From Clusia tigrina (Eukaryota > Arthropoda > Insecta > Diptera > Clusiidae): a stretch of 64,000 nt of DNA. The notes beneath the pieces are model-generated. The model saw only the letters and a program-made list of their open reading frames with translations. It was not told where the DNA came from and made no database searches. The stretch spans positions 87,305,995 to 87,369,994 of the forward strand of contig OV050031.1 in assembly GCA_920105625.2 (NCBI GenBank), read 5' to 3'. The translations under genes and the position numbers were made by a program. Shown here piece after piece: positions 50,985 through 64,000 of the stretch (positions are counted from its first letter, which is position 1; every line of letters begins with the position of its first letter).

Positions 50985-53900
50985 AGGGGTAGATATAGGC
51001 ATAGAGAAGGCAGCATACCCAACCAATCAACAGCGGCATCGACTGAGACGCCTACAGAGACGCTGACAGAGGCTGCGACACCGACTGAGGCAGATTGGGG
51101 TAGAAATAGGCATAGAGAAGGCAGCAGACCCCACAATCAACAGCGGCAGCTACTGAAATGCCTACAGGGGCGCTGACAGAGGCTGCGACGCCGACTGAGA
51201 CTCCGACTGAGGCAAATAGGGGTAGATATAGGCATAGAGAATGCAACAGACCCCCCAATCGACAGCGGCAGAGACTGAGACGCCTACAGAGACCCTGACA
51301 GAGGCTGCGACGCCGACTAAGACGCCGACTGAGACGCCGACTGAGACGCCGACTGCGACGCCGACTGAGGCAGATAGGGGTAGATATAGGCATAGACAAT
51401 GCAACAGACACCCGCAATCGATAGCGGTACCAACTGAGAGGCCTACAGAGACGCTGACAGAGACTACGACGCCCACTGAGACGCCGACTGAGGCAGAGAG
51501 GGGTAGATATAGGCATAGAGAAGGCACCAGACCCCCCCAATCGACAGCGGCAACGACTGAGACGCCTACAGGGACTCTAACATAGGCTGCGACGCAGACT
51601 CAGACGTCGACTGAGGCAGATAGGGTTAGATATAGGCATAGAGAAGGCAGCAGACCCCCCCAATCGATAGCGGAAGCAACTGGGACGCTTACAGAAACGC
51701 TGACAGAGGCTGCGACGCCTACTGAGACGCCGACTGAGGCAGATAGGGGTAGATATAGGCATAGAGAAGGCAGCATACCCAATCAATCAACAGCGGCATC
51801 GACTGAGATGCCTACAGAGACGCTGACAGAGGCTGCGACACCGACTGAGGCAGATAGGGGTAGATATAGGCATAGAGAAGGCAGCAGACCCCCCAATCGA
51901 CAGCGGCAGCAGATGAGATGCCTTCAGAGACGCTAACAGTCGCTGCGACGCCTACTGAGACGCCGACTGAGGCAGATAGGGGTAGATATAGGCATTGAGA
52001 AGGCAGCAGACCCCCCAATCGACAGCGACAACGACTGAGACGCCAAGAGAGATGCTGTCAGAGGCTGCGACGCCGACTGAGACGCTGATTGAGGCAGATA
52101 GGGGTAGATATAGGCATAGAGAAGGCAGCAGACTCCCCAATCGACAGCGGCAGCGACTGAGATGCTGACAGCGACAGAGACGCTGACAGAGGCTGCGACG
52201 CCGACTGAGGCAGACAGGGGTAGATATAGGCATAGAGAAGGCAACACACCCCCCAATCGACAGCGGCAGCGACTGAGACGCCTACCGAGACGCTAACAGA
52301 GGCTGCGACGCCGACTGAGACGCCGACTGAGGCAGATAGGGGAAGATATAGGCATAGAGAAGGCAGCAGACCCCCCAATCGACAGCGGCAGCGACTGAGA
52401 CGCCTACAGAGACGCTGACAGAGGCTGCGACACCGACTGAGGCAGATAGGGGTAGATATAGGCATAGAGAAGGCAGCAGACCCCCCAATCGACAGCGGCA
52501 GCGGCTGAGATGCCTTCAGAGACGCTAACAGAGGTTGCGACGTCTACTGAGACGCCGACTGAGGCAGATAGGGGTAGATATAAGCATTGAGAAGGCAGCA
52601 GACCCCCTAATCGACAGCGGCAATGACTGAGACGCCTACAGAGATGCTGACAGAGGCTGCGACGCCGACTGAGACGCCGACTGAGGCAGATAGGGGTAGA
52701 TATAGGCATAGAGAAGGCAGCAGACTCCTCAATCGACAGCGGCAGCGACTGAGACGCTGACAGCGACAGAGACGCCGACAGAGGCTGCGACGCCGACTGA
52801 GGCAGACAGGGGTAGATATAGGCATAGAGAAGGCAACAGACCCCCCAATCGGCAGCGGCAGCGACTGAGACGCTTACAGAGACGCTAAAAGAGGCTGCGA
52901 CAGCGACTGAGACGCCTACTGAGGCAGATAGGGCTAGATAGAGGCACAGAAAAGGCAGCAGACCCCCCAATCGACAGCGGCAGCGACTGAGACGCCTACA
53001 GAGACGCTGACAAAGGCTGCAACGCCGATTGAGACGCCGACTGAGGCAGATAGGGGTAGATATTGGCATAGAGAATGCAGCAGACCCCCAATCGACAGCG
53101 GCAGAGACTGAGACGCCTACAGAGACGCTGACAGAGGCTGCGACGCCGACTGAGACGCTGACTGAGGCAGATAGGGGTAGATATAGGCATAGAGAAAGCA
53201 GCAGAACCCACAACAAACAGCGGCAGCTACTGGAATGCCTACAGGGGCGCTGACAGAGGCTGCGACACCGACTGAGACGCCGACTGAGGCAGATAGGGGT
53301 AGATATAGGCATAGAGAATGCAACAGACCCCCCAATCGACAGCGGCAGCGACTGAGACGCTGACAGCGACAGAGACGCTGACAGAGGCTGCGACGCCGAC
53401 TGAGGCAGACAGGGGTAGATATAGACATAGAGAAGGCATTAGACCCCACAATCGATAGCGGCAAAGACTGAGACGCCAACAGAGATGCTAACAGAGGCTG
53501 CGACGCCTACTGAGACGCCGGCTGAGGCAGATAGAGGTAGATATAGGCATAGAGAAGGCAGCAGACTCCCCAATCGACAGCGGCAGCGACTGAGATGCTG
53601 ACAGCGACTGAGACGCTGACAGAGGCTGCGACGCCGACTGAAGCAGACAGGTGTAGCTATAGGCATAGAGAAGGCAACAGACCCCCCAATCGACAGCGGC
53701 AGCGACTGAGAGGCTAAAAGAGGCTGCGACAGCGACTGAGACGCCGACTGAGGCAGATAGGGGTAGATATAGGCATAGAGAATGCAACAGACCCCCCAAT
53801 CGACAGCGGCAGAGACTGAGACGCCTACAGAGACGCTGACAGAGGCTGCGACGCCGACTGAGACGCCGACTGAGACGCCGACTGAGGCAGATAGGTTTAG

Positions 53901-55570
53901 ATATAGGCATAGAGAATGCAACAGACCCCCGCAATCGATAGCGGTACCAACTGAGAGGCCTACAGAGACGCTGACAGAGACCACGACGCCGACTGAGACG
54001 CCGACTGAGACGCCGACTGAGACGCCGACTGAGACGTCGACTGAGGCAGATAGGGTTAGATATAGGCATAGAGAAGGCAGCAGACCCCCCCAATCGACAG
54101 CGGAAGCAACTGGGTCGCTTACAGAAACGCTGACAGAGGCTGCGACGGCTACTGAGACGCCGACTGAGGCAGATAGGGGTAGATATAGGCATAGAGAAGG
54201 CAGCATACCCAACCAATCAACAGCGGCATCGACTGAGACGCCTACAGAGACGCTGACAGAGGCTGCGACACCGACTGAGGCAGATAGGGGTAGATATAGG
54301 CATAGAGAAGGCAGCAGACCCCCAATCTACAGCGGCAGCAGCTGAGATGCCTTCAGAGACGCTAACAGAGGCTGCGACGCCTACTGAGACGCCGACTGAG
54401 GCAGATAGGGGTAGATATAGGCATTGAGAAGGCAGCAGGCCCCCCAATCGACAGCGGCAACGACTGAGACGCCAACAGAGATGCTGACAGAGGCTGCGAC
54501 ACCGACTGAGACCCTAATTGAGGCAGATAGGGGTAGATATAGGCATAGAGAAGGCAGCAGACTCCCCAATCGACAGCGGCAGCGACTGAGATGCTGACAG
54601 CGACAGAGACGCTGACAGAGGCTGCGACGCCGACTGAGGCAGACAGGGGTAGATATAGGCATAGAGAAGGCAACATACCCCCAAATCGACAGCGGCAGTG
54701 ACTGAGACGCCTACAGAGACGCTAACAGAGGCTGCGACGCCAACTGAGACGCCGACTGAGGCAGATAGGGGAAGATATACTCATAGAGAAGGCAGCACAC
54801 CCCCCAATCGACAGCGGCAGCGACTGAGACGCCTACAGAGACGCTGACAGAGGCTGCGACACCGACTGAGGCAGATAGGGGTAGATATAGGCATAGAGAA
54901 GGCAGCAGACCCCCCCAATCGACAGCGGCAGCGGCTGAGATGCCTTCAGAGACGCTAACAGAGGTTGCGACGCCTACTGAGACGCCGACTGAGGCAGATG
55001 GGGGTAGATATAGCCATAGAGAAGGCAGCAGACTCCTCAATCGACAGCGGCAGCGACTGAGACGCTTACAGAGACGCTAAAAGAGGCTGCGACAGCGACT
55101 GAGACGCCTACTGACGCAGATAGGGCTAGATATAGGCACAGAAAAGGCAGCAGACCCCCCAATCGACAGCGGCAGCGACTGAGACGCCTACAGAGATGCT
55201 GACAAAGGCTGCAACGCCGATTGAGACGCCGACTGAGGCAGATAGGGGTAGATATTGGCTTAGAGAATGCAACAGACCCCCAATCGACAGCGGCAGAGAC
55301 TGAGACGCCTACAGAGACGCTGACAGAGGCTGCGACGCCGACTGAGACGCTGACTGAGGCAGATAGGGGTAGATATAGGCATAGAGAAGGCAGCAGAACC
55401 CACAACAAACAGCGGCAGCTACTGAAATGCCTACAGGGGCGCTGACAGAGGCTGCGACACCGACTGAGACGCCGACTAAGGTAGATAGGGGTAGATATAG
55501 GCATAGAGAATGCAACAGACCCCCCAATCGACAGCGGCAGAGACTGAGACGCCTACAGAGACGCTGACAG
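50965..55570. repeat. Higher-order repeat, 4.68-kb unit, copy 2
   Basis: Second copy of the 4.70-kb unit. It preserves many private variants of copy 1, including GATATAGACATAG, GATATTGGCTTAG, CCCAATCTACAGCGG and GATATACTCATAG. These show recent duplication rather than ordinary homogenisation. Confidence 0.88.
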
Positions 55571-55829
55571 AGGCTGCGACGCCGACTGAGACGCCGACTG
55601 AGGCAGATAGGGGCAGATATACGCATAGAGAATGCAACAGACCCCCGCAATCGATAGCGGTACCAACTGAGAGGCCTACAGAGACGCTGCCAGAGACCAC
55701 GACGCCGACTGAGACGCCGACTGAGACGCCGACTGAGACGCCGACTGAGCCGACGACTAAGACGCCGACTGAGACGCCGACTGAGGCAGATAGGGGTAGA
55801 TATAGGCATAGAGAATGCAACAGACCCCC

Positions 55830-58720
55830 AATCGACAGCGGCAGAGACTGAGACGCCTACAGAGATGCTGACAGAGGCTGCGACGCCGACTGAGACGCCG
55901 ACTGAGACGCCGACTGAGGCAGATAGGGGTAGATATAGGCATAGAGAATGCAACAGACCCCCGCAATCGATAGCGGTACCAACTGAGAGGCCTACAGAGA
56001 CGCTGCCAGAGACCACGACGCCGACTGAGACGCCGACTGAGACGCCGACTGAGACGCCGACTGAGCCGACGACTGAGACGCCGACTGAGACGCCGACTGA
56101 GGCATAGAGGGGTAGATATAGGCACAGAGAAGGCACCAGACCCCCCCCCAATGGACAACGGCAACGACTGAGACGCCTACAGAGACTCTGACAGAGGCTG
56201 CGACGCCGACTCAGACGTCGACTGAGGCAGATAGGGTTAGATATAGGCATAGAGAAGGCAGCAGACCCCCCCAATCGACAGCGGAAGCAACTGGGTCGCT
56301 TACAGAAACGCTGACAGAGGCTGCGACGGCTACTGAGACGCCGACTGAGGCAGATAGGGGTAGATATAGGCATAGAGAAGGCAGCATACCCAACCAATCA
56401 ACAGCGGCATCGACTGAGACGCCTACAGAGACGCTGACAGAGGCTGTGACACCGACTGAGGCAGATAGGGGTAGATATAGGCATAGAGAAGGCAGCAGAC
56501 CCCCCAATCGACAGCGGCAGCAGCTGAGATGCCTTCAGAGACGCTAACAGAGGCTGCCACGCCTACTGAGACGCCGACTGACGCAGATAGGGGTAGATAT
56601 AGGCATTGAGAAGGCAGCAGACCCCCCAATCGACAGCGGCAACGACTGAGACGCCAACAGAGATGCTGACAGAGGCTGCGACACCGACTGAGACGCTGAT
56701 TGAGGCAGATAGGGGTAGATATAGGCATAGAGAAGGCAGCAGACTCCCCAATCGACAGCGGCAGCGACTGAGATGCTGACAGCGACAGAGACGCTGACAG
56801 AGGCTGCGACGCCGACTGAGGCAGACAGGGGTAGATATAGGCATAGAGAAGGCAACATACCCCCAAATCGACAGCGGCAGCGACTGAGACGCCTACAGAG
56901 ACGCTAACAGAGGCTGCGACGCCGACTGAGACGCCGACTGAGGCAGATAGGGGAAGATATAGGCATAGAGAAGGCAGCACACCCCCCAATCGACAGCGGC
57001 AGCGACTGAGACGCCTACAGAGACGCTGACAGAGGCTGCGACACCGACTGAGGCAGATAGGGGTAGATATAGGCATAGAGAATGCAGCAGACCCCCCAAT
57101 CGACAGCGGCAGCGGCTGAGATGCCTTCAGAGACGCTAACAGAGGTTGCGACGCCTACTGAGACGCCGACTGAGGCAGATAGGGGTAGATATAAGCATTG
57201 AGAAGGCAGCAGACCCCCCAATCGACAGCGGCAATGACTGAGACGCCAACAGAGATGCTGACAGAGGCTGCGACGCCGACTGAGACGCCGACTGAGGCAG
57301 ATAGGAGTAGATATAGGCATAGGGAAGGCAGCAGACTCCTCAATCGACAGCGGCAGCGACTGAGACGCTGACAGCGACAGATACGCCGACAGAGGCTGCG
57401 ACGCCGACTGAGGCAGACAGGGGTAGATATAGGCATAGAGAAGGCAACAGACCCCCCAATCGGCAGCGGCAGCGACTGAGACGCCTACAGAGACGCTAAA
57501 AGAGGCTGCGACAGCGACTGAGACGCCGACTGAGGCAGATATGGCTAGATATAGGCACAGAAAAGGCAGCAGACCCCCCAATCGACAGCGGCAGCGACTG
57601 AGACGCCTACAGAGACGCTGACAAAGGCTGCAACGCCGACTGAGGCGCCGACTGAGACGCCGACTGAGGCAGATAGGGGCAGATATAGGCATAGAGAATG
57701 CAACAGGCCCCCGCAATTGATAGCGGTACCAACGGAGAGGCCTACAGAGACGCTGATAGAGACTACGACGCCGACTGAGACGCCGACTGAGACGTCTACT
57801 GAGACGCCTATTGAGACGCCGACTGAGGCAGAGAGGGGTAGATATAGGCATAGAGAAGGCACCAGACTACCCCAATCGACAGCGGCAACGACTGAGACGC
57901 CTACAGAGACTCTGACAGAGGCTGCGACGCCGACTCAGACGTCGACTGAGGCAGATAGGGTTAGATATAGGCATAGAGAAGGCAGCAGAACCCCCCCCAA
58001 TCGACAGTGGAGGCAACTGGGACGCTTACAGAAACGCTGACAGAGGCTGCGACGCCTACTGAGACGCCGACTGGGGCAGATAGGGGTAGATATAGGCATA
58101 GAAAAGGCAGCATACCCAACCAATCAACAGCGGCATCGACTGAGACGCCTACAGAGACGCTAACAGAGGCTGCGACGCCGACTGAGACGCCGACTGAGGC
58201 AGATAGGGGTAGATATAGGCATTGGGAAGGCAGCAGACCCCCCAATCGACAGCGGCAATGACTGAGACGCCAACAGAGATGCTGACAGAGGCTGCAACGC
58301 CGACTTAGACGCTGACTGAGGCAGATAGGGGTAGATATAGGCATAGAGAAGGCAGCAGACTCCCCAATCAACAGCGGCAGCGACTGAGATGCTGACAGCG
58401 ACAGAGACGCTGGCAGAGGCTGCGACGCCGACTGAGGCAGACAGGGGTAGATATAGGCATAGAGAAGGCAACATACCCCCCAATCGACAGCGGCAGCGAC
58501 TGAGACGCCTACAGAGACGCTAACAGAGGCTGCGACGCCGACTGAGACGCCGACTGAGGCAGATAGGGGAAGATATAGGCATAGAGAAGGCAGCACACCC
58601 CCCAATCGACAGCGGCAGCGACTGAGACGCCTACAGAGACGCTGACAGAGGCTGCGACACCGACTGAGGCAGATAGGGGTAGATATAGGCATAGAGAAGG
58701 CAGCAGACCCCCCAATCGAC
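55830..58720. repeat. Higher-order repeat with 4.29-kb spacing, copy 1
   Basis: Monomer order recurs at 60110-63000 with an offset of 4288 bp, drifting to 4283. The stretch 58720-60110 between the copies is made of other monomers. Boundaries approximate. Confidence 0.75.
56018..56101 (+). repeat. 12-bp VNTR expansion, six units plus a hybrid unit
   Basis: Four ACGCCGACTGAG units, one CCGACGACTGAG hybrid, then two further standard units. It sits in a GGTACCAACTGAGAGGCC-type monomer. Confidence 0.88.
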
Positions 58721-59672
58721 AGCGGCAGCGGCTAAGATGCCTTCAGCGACGCTAACAGAGGTTGCGACGTCTACTGAGACGCCGACTGAGGCAGATAGGG
58801 GTAGATATAAGCATTGAGAAGGCAGCAGACCCCCTAATCGACAGCGGCAATGACTCAGACGCCTACAAAGATGCTGACAGAGGCTGCGACGCCGACTGAG
58901 ACGCCGACTGAGGCAGATAGGGGTAGATATAGGCATAGAGAAGGCAACATACCCCCCAATCGACAGCGGCAGCGACTGAGACGCCTACAGAGACGCTAAC
59001 AGCTAGATATAGGCATAGAGAAGGTAGCAGACTCCCCAATCGACAGCGGCAGCGACTGAGACGCTGACAGCGACAGAGACGCTGACAGAGGCTGCGACGC
59101 CGACTGAGGCAGACAGGGGTAGATATAGGCATAGAGAAGGCATTAGACCACCCAATCGACAGCGGCAAAGACTGGGACGCCAACAGAGATGCTAACACAG
59201 GCTGCGACGCCGACTGATACGCCGACTGAGGCAGATAGGGGAAGATATAGGCATAGAGAAGGCAGCAGACTCCCCAATCGACAGCGGCAGCGACAGAGAC
59301 GCTGACAGACGCTGCGACGCCGACTGAAGCAGACAGGGGTAGATATAGGCATAGAGAAGGCAACAGACCCCCCAAATCGACAGCGGCAGCGACTGAGACG
59401 CTAAAAAAGGCTGCCACAGCGACTGAGACGCCGACTGAGGCAGATAGGGGTAGATATAGGCATAGAGAATGCAACAGACCCCCCAATCGACAGCGGCAGA
59501 GACTGAGACGCCTACAGAGACGCTGACAGAGGCTGCAACGCCGACTGATACGCCGACTGAGACGCCGACTGAGGCAGATAGGGGTAGATATAGGCATAGA
59601 GAATGCAACAGACCCCCGCAAACGATAGCGGTACCAACTGAGAGGCCTACAGAGACGCTGCCAGAGACCACG

Positions 59673-59744
59673 ACGCCGACTGAGACGCCGACTGAGACGC
59701 CGACTGAGACGCCGCCTGAGACGCCGACTGAGACGCCGACTGAG
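59673..59744 (+). repeat. 12-bp VNTR expansion, six units
   Basis: Six units, the fourth reading ACGCCGCCTGAG. Located in a GGTACCAACTGAGAGGCC-type monomer. Confidence 0.9.
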
Positions 59745-60109
59745 GCAGAGAGGGGTAGATATAGGCATAGAGAAGGCACCACACCCCCCCAATGGACAAC
59801 GGCAACGACTGAGACGCCTACAGAGACTCTGACAGAGGCTGCGACGCCGACTGAGACGCCGACTGAGGCAGATAGGGGAAGATATAGGCATAGAGATGGC
59901 AGCAGACTCCCCAATCGACAGCGGCAGCGACAGAGACGCTGACAGACGCTGCGACGCCGACTGAAGCAGACAGGGGTAGATATAGGCATAGAGAAGGCAA
60001 CAGACCCCCCAATCGACAGCGGCAGCGACTGAGACGCTAAAAGAGGCTGCGACAGCGACTGAGACGCCGACTGAGGCAGATAGGGGTAGATATAGGCATA
60101 GAGAATGCA

Positions 60110-63000
60110 ACAGACCCCCCAATCGACAGCGGCAGAGACTGAGACGCCTACAGAGACGCTGACAGAGGCTGCGACGCCGACTGAGACGCCGACTGAGACG
60201 CCGACTGAGGCAGATAGGGGTAGATATAGGCATAGGGAATGCACCAGACCCCCGCAATCGATAGCGGTACCAACTGAGAGGCCTACAGAGACGCTGCCAG
60301 AGACCACGACGCCGACTGAGACGCCGACTGAGACGTCGACTGAGACGCCGACTGAGACGCCGACTGAGACGCCGACTGAGACGCCGACTGAGGCAGAGAG
60401 GGGTAGATATAGGCATAGAGAAGGCACCAGACCCCCCCAATGGACAACGGCAACGACTGAGACGCCTACAGAGACTCTGACAGAGGCTGCGACGCCGACT
60501 CAGACGTCGACTGAGGCAGATAGGGTTAGATATAGGCATAGAGAAGGCAGCAGACCCCCCAATCGACAGCGGAAGCAACTGGGTCGCTTACAGAAACGCT
60601 GACAGAGGCTGCGACGGCTACTGAGACGCCGACTGAGGCAGATAGGGGTAGATATAGGCATAGAGAAGGCAGCATACCCAACCAATCAACAGCGGCATCG
60701 ACTGAGACGCCTACAGAGACGGTGACAGAGGCTGCGACACCGACTGAGGCAGATAGGGGTAGATATAGGCATAGAGAAGGCAGCAGACCCCCCAAACGAC
60801 AGCGGCAGCAGCTGAGATGCCTTCAGAGACGCTAACAGAGGCTGCGACGCCTACTGAGACGCCGACTGAGGCAGATAGTGGTAGATATAGGCATTGAGAA
60901 GGCAGCAGACCCCCCAATCGACAGCGGCAACGACTGTGACGCCAACAGAGATGCTGACAGAGGCTGCGACACCGACTGAGACGCTGATTGAGGCAGATAG
61001 GGGTAGATATAGGCATAGAGAAGGCAGCAGACTCCCCAATCGACAGCGGCAGCGACAGAGACGCTGACAGCGACAGAGACGCTGACAGATGTTGCGACGC
61101 CGACTGAGGCAGACAGGGGTAGATATAGGCATAGAGAAGGCAACATACCCCCAAATCGACAGCGGCAGCGACTGAGACGCCTACAGAGACGCTAACAGAG
61201 GCTGCGACGCCGACTGAGACGCCGACTGAGGCAGATAGGGGAAGATATAGGCATAGAGAAGGCAGCACACCCCCAATCGACAGCGGCAGCGACTGAGACG
61301 CCTACAGAGACGCTGACAGAGTCTGCGACACCGACTGAGGCAGATAGGGGTAGATATAGGCATAGAGAAGGCAGCAGACCCCCCAATCGACAGCGGCAGC
61401 GGCTGAGATGCCTTCAGAGACGCTAACAGAGGTTGCGGCGCCTACTGAGACGCCGACTGAGGCAGATAGGGGTAGATATAAGCATTGAGAAGGCAGCAGA
61501 CTCCCCAATCGACAGCGGCAATGACTGAGACGCCAACAGAGACGCTGCCAGAGGCTGCGACGCCGACTGAGACGCCGACTGAGGCAGATAGGGGTAGATA
61601 TAGGCATAGAGAAGGCAGCAGACTCCTGAATCGACAGCGGTAGCGACTGAGACGCTGACAGCGACAGAGACGCCGACAGAGGCTGCGACGCCGACTGAGG
61701 CAGACAGGGGTAGATATAGGCATAGAGAAGGCAACAGACCCCCCAATCGGCAGCGGCAGCGACTGAGACGTCTACAGAGACGCTAAAAGAGGCTGCGACA
61801 GCGACTGAGACGCCGACTGAGGCAGATAGGGCTAGATATAGGCACAGAAAAGGCAGCAGACCCCCCCAATCGACAGCGGCAGCGACTGAGACGCCTACAG
61901 AGACGCTGACAAAGGCTGCAACGCCGACTGAGGCGCCGACTGAGACGCCGACTGAGGCAGATAGGGGCAGATATAGGCATAGATAATGCAACAGAACCCC
62001 GCAATCGATAGCGGTACCAACGGAGACGCCTACAGAGACGCTGACAGAGACTACGACGCCGACTGAGACGCCGACTGAGACGCCTACTGAGACGCCTACT
62101 GAGACGCCGACTGAGGCAGAGAGGGGTAGATATAGGCATAAAGAAGGCACCAGACCCCCCCAATCGACAGCGGCAACGACTGAGACGCCTACAGAGACTC
62201 TGACAGAGGCTGCGACGCCGACTCAGACGTCGACTGAGGCAGATAGGGTTAGATATAGGCATAGAGAAGGCAGCACACCCCCCAATCGACAGCGGAGGCA
62301 ACTGGGACGCTTACAGAAACGCTGACAGAGGCTGCGACGCCTACTGAGACGCCGACTGGGGCAGCTAGGGGTAGCTATAGGCATAGAAAAGGCAGCATAC
62401 CCAACCAATTACAGCGGCATCGACTGAGACGCCTACAGAGACGCTAACAGAGGCTGCGATGCCGACTGAGACGCCGACTGAGGCAGATAGGGGTAGATAT
62501 AGGCATTGGGAAGGCAGCAGACCCCCAATCGACAGCGGCAACGACTGAGACGCCAACAGAGATGCTGACAGAGGCTGCAACGCCGACTTAGACGCTGACT
62601 TAGGCAGATAGGGGTAGATATAGGCATAGAGAAGGCAGCAGACTCCCCAATCAACAGCGGCAGCGACTGAGATGCTGACAGCGACAGAGACGCTGACAGA
62701 GGCTGCGACGCCGACTGAGGCAGACAGGGGTAGATATAGGCATAGAGAAGGCAACATACCCCCCAATCGACAGCGGCAGCGACTGAGACGCCTACAGAGA
62801 CGCTAACAGAGGCTGCGACGCCGACTGAGACGCCGACTGAGGCAGATAGGGGAAGATATAGGCATAGAGAAGGCAGCACACCCCCCAATCGACAGCGGCA
62901 GCGACTGAGACGCCTACAGAGACGCTGACAGAGGCTGCGACGCCGACTGAGGCAGATAGTGGTAGATATAGGCATAGAGAAGGCAGCAGACCCCCCAATC
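60110..63000. repeat. Higher-order repeat with 4.29-kb spacing, copy 2
   Basis: Partner of 55830-58720. Shared variants include GGCGCCGACTGAG, GATAGGGGCAGATATAGG and CATTGGGAAGG. A further partial duplication relates about 60830-61450 to 63385-64000 at an offset of 2555 bp. Confidence 0.75.
60309..60392 (+). repeat. 12-bp VNTR expansion, seven units (longest in window)
   Basis: Seven consecutive units, the third reading ACGTCGACTGAG. Located in a GGTACCAACTGAGAGGCC-type monomer. Confidence 0.92.
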
Positions 63001-64000
63001 GACAGCGGCAGCAGCTGAGATGCCTTCAGAGACGCTAACAGAGGCTGCGACGCCTACTGAGACGCCGACTGAGGCAGATAGTGGTAGATATAGGCATTGA
63101 GAAGGCAGCAGACCCCCCAATCGACAGCGGCAGCGACTGAGACGCCTACAGAGACGCTAACAGAGGCTGCGACGCCGACTGAGACGCCGACTGAGGCAGA
63201 TAGGGGAAGATATAGGCATAGAGAAGGCAGCACACCCCCAATCGACAGCGGCAGCGACTGAGACGCCTACAGAGACGCTGACAGAGGCTGCGACACCGAC
63301 TGAGGCAGATAGGGGTAGATATAGGCATAGAGAAGGCAGCAGACCCCCAATCGACAGCGGCAGCAGCTGAGATGCCTTCAGAGACGCTAACAGAGGCTGC
63401 GACGCCTACTGAGACGCCGACTGAGGCAGATAGTGGTAGATATAGGCATTGAGAAGGCAGCAGACCCCCCAATCGACAGCGGCAACGACTGAGACGCCAA
63501 CAGAGATGCTGACAGAGGCTGCGACACCGACTGAGACGCTGATTGAGGCAGATAGGGGTAGATATAGGCATAGAGAAGGCAGCAGACACCCCAATCGACA
63601 GCGGCAGCGACTGAGACGCTGACAGCGACAGAGACGCTGACAGATGTTGCGACGCCGACTGAGGCAGACAGGGGTAGATATAGGCATAGAGAAGGCAACA
63701 TACCCCCAAATCGACAGCGGCAGCGACTGAGACGCCTACAGAGACGCTAACAGAGGCTGCGACGCCGACTGAGACGCCGACTGAGGCAGATAGGGGAAGA
63801 TATAGGCATAGAGAAGGCAGCACACCCCCAATCGACAGCGGCAGCGACTGAGACGCCTACAGAGACGCTGACAGAGTCTGCGACACCGACTGAGGCAGAT
63901 AGGGGTAGATATAGGCATAGAGAAGGCAGCAGACCCCCCAATCGACAGCGGCAACGGCTGAGATGCCTTCAGAGACGCTAACAGAGGTTGCGACGCCTAC

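Larger units (their letters stand above)
39209..64000. repeat. Satellite array segment 7, LTR-free, open at window end
   Basis: About 24.8 kb of satellite without any LTR. The first 4 kb is related to 19332-23700. The rest is made of other HOR families with units of 0.61, 4.70 and 4.29 kb. Monomers with CCGCAATCGATAGCGGTACC and long 12-bp expansions are prominent in 55.6-60.4 kb. Empty LTR sites occur (e.g. 49614-49617, 60767-60770). No gene seen on either strand. Confidence 0.97.

Noticed and set aside
1..64000. Many minus-strand open frames (serine/valine-, arginine/cysteine- and leucine/tyrosine-rich peptides) as genes
   Set aside because: All three frames of the same monomers are open in turn and give three recurring peptide types, lengths follow the 122-bp phase rotation, and there is no conserved start, domain or codon bias. 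They are translation shadows of the satellite.
1..64000. Telomeric or rDNA array
   Set aside because: No TTAGG/TTAGGG-type repeats and no rRNA-like sequence are visible. Unit size and composition fit a satellite.

Overview
The whole window is non-genic repetitive DNA from a eukaryote. I found no credible protein-coding gene, rRNA, tRNA or CRISPR array. About 55.8 kb is one uninterrupted GC-rich satellite array. Its monomer is about 122 bp (about 61% GC), with common variants of 98, 110 and 134 bp. The remaining 8.2 kb is six near-identical copies of a 1.39-kb insert that looks like a solo LTR: TG...CA ends, a 4-bp AGGC target duplication, a TATA/AATAAA-like box and a splice-donor-like site. 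Megabase-type satellite with a TG...CA element suggests a metazoan, perhaps an invertebrate, but nothing fixes the taxon. The array runs off both ends of the window.

Layout: satellite 1-5767, LTR1 5768-7158, satellite 7159-14872, LTR2 14873-16263, satellite 16264-17946, LTR3 17947-19331, satellite 19332-26294, LTR4 26295-27546 (internally deleted), satellite 27547-31981, LTR5 31982-33372, satellite 33373-37817, LTR6 37818-39208, then LTR-free satellite 39209-64000.

Monomer architecture: each monomer has two halves. One half is built from 6/12-bp units (core ACGCCGACTGAG) that vary in copy number from one to seven. The other half, about 62 bp, is fairly invariant (GCAGATAGGGGTAG ... GACAGCGGCA). 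Diagnostic variants define monomer subfamilies that recur in fixed order, giving higher-order repeats (HORs). Recent tandem duplications are visible at about 3.34-3.36 kb (7.45-14.15 kb), 5.83 kb (27.5-39.2 kb), 4.70 kb (46.3-55.6 kb), 4.29 kb spacing (55.8-63.0 kb) and 0.61 kb (45.5-46.6 kb). Two longer-range duplicated segments pair about 1.9-5.8 kb with 23.0-26.3 kb, and 19.3-23.7 kb with 39.2-43.2 kb.

The LTR always sits at the same nucleotide of the same monomer, between the same neighbouring monomers, with the same AGGC duplication. This means one insertion that was later copied as part of the HOR. Empty versions of the site survive elsewhere in the array (e.g. 1066-1069). The most striking local signal is inside the LTR: four consecutive hairpins with an almost invariant 19-nt loop, whose stems differ from one another by compensatory substitutions at several positions. 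That is the signature of a selected nucleic-acid structure, and I do not recognise it.

The many open frames on the minus strand are an artefact: the canonical monomer has only one minus-strand stop trinucleotide, and 122 is not divisible by three, so the frame rotates with each monomer.
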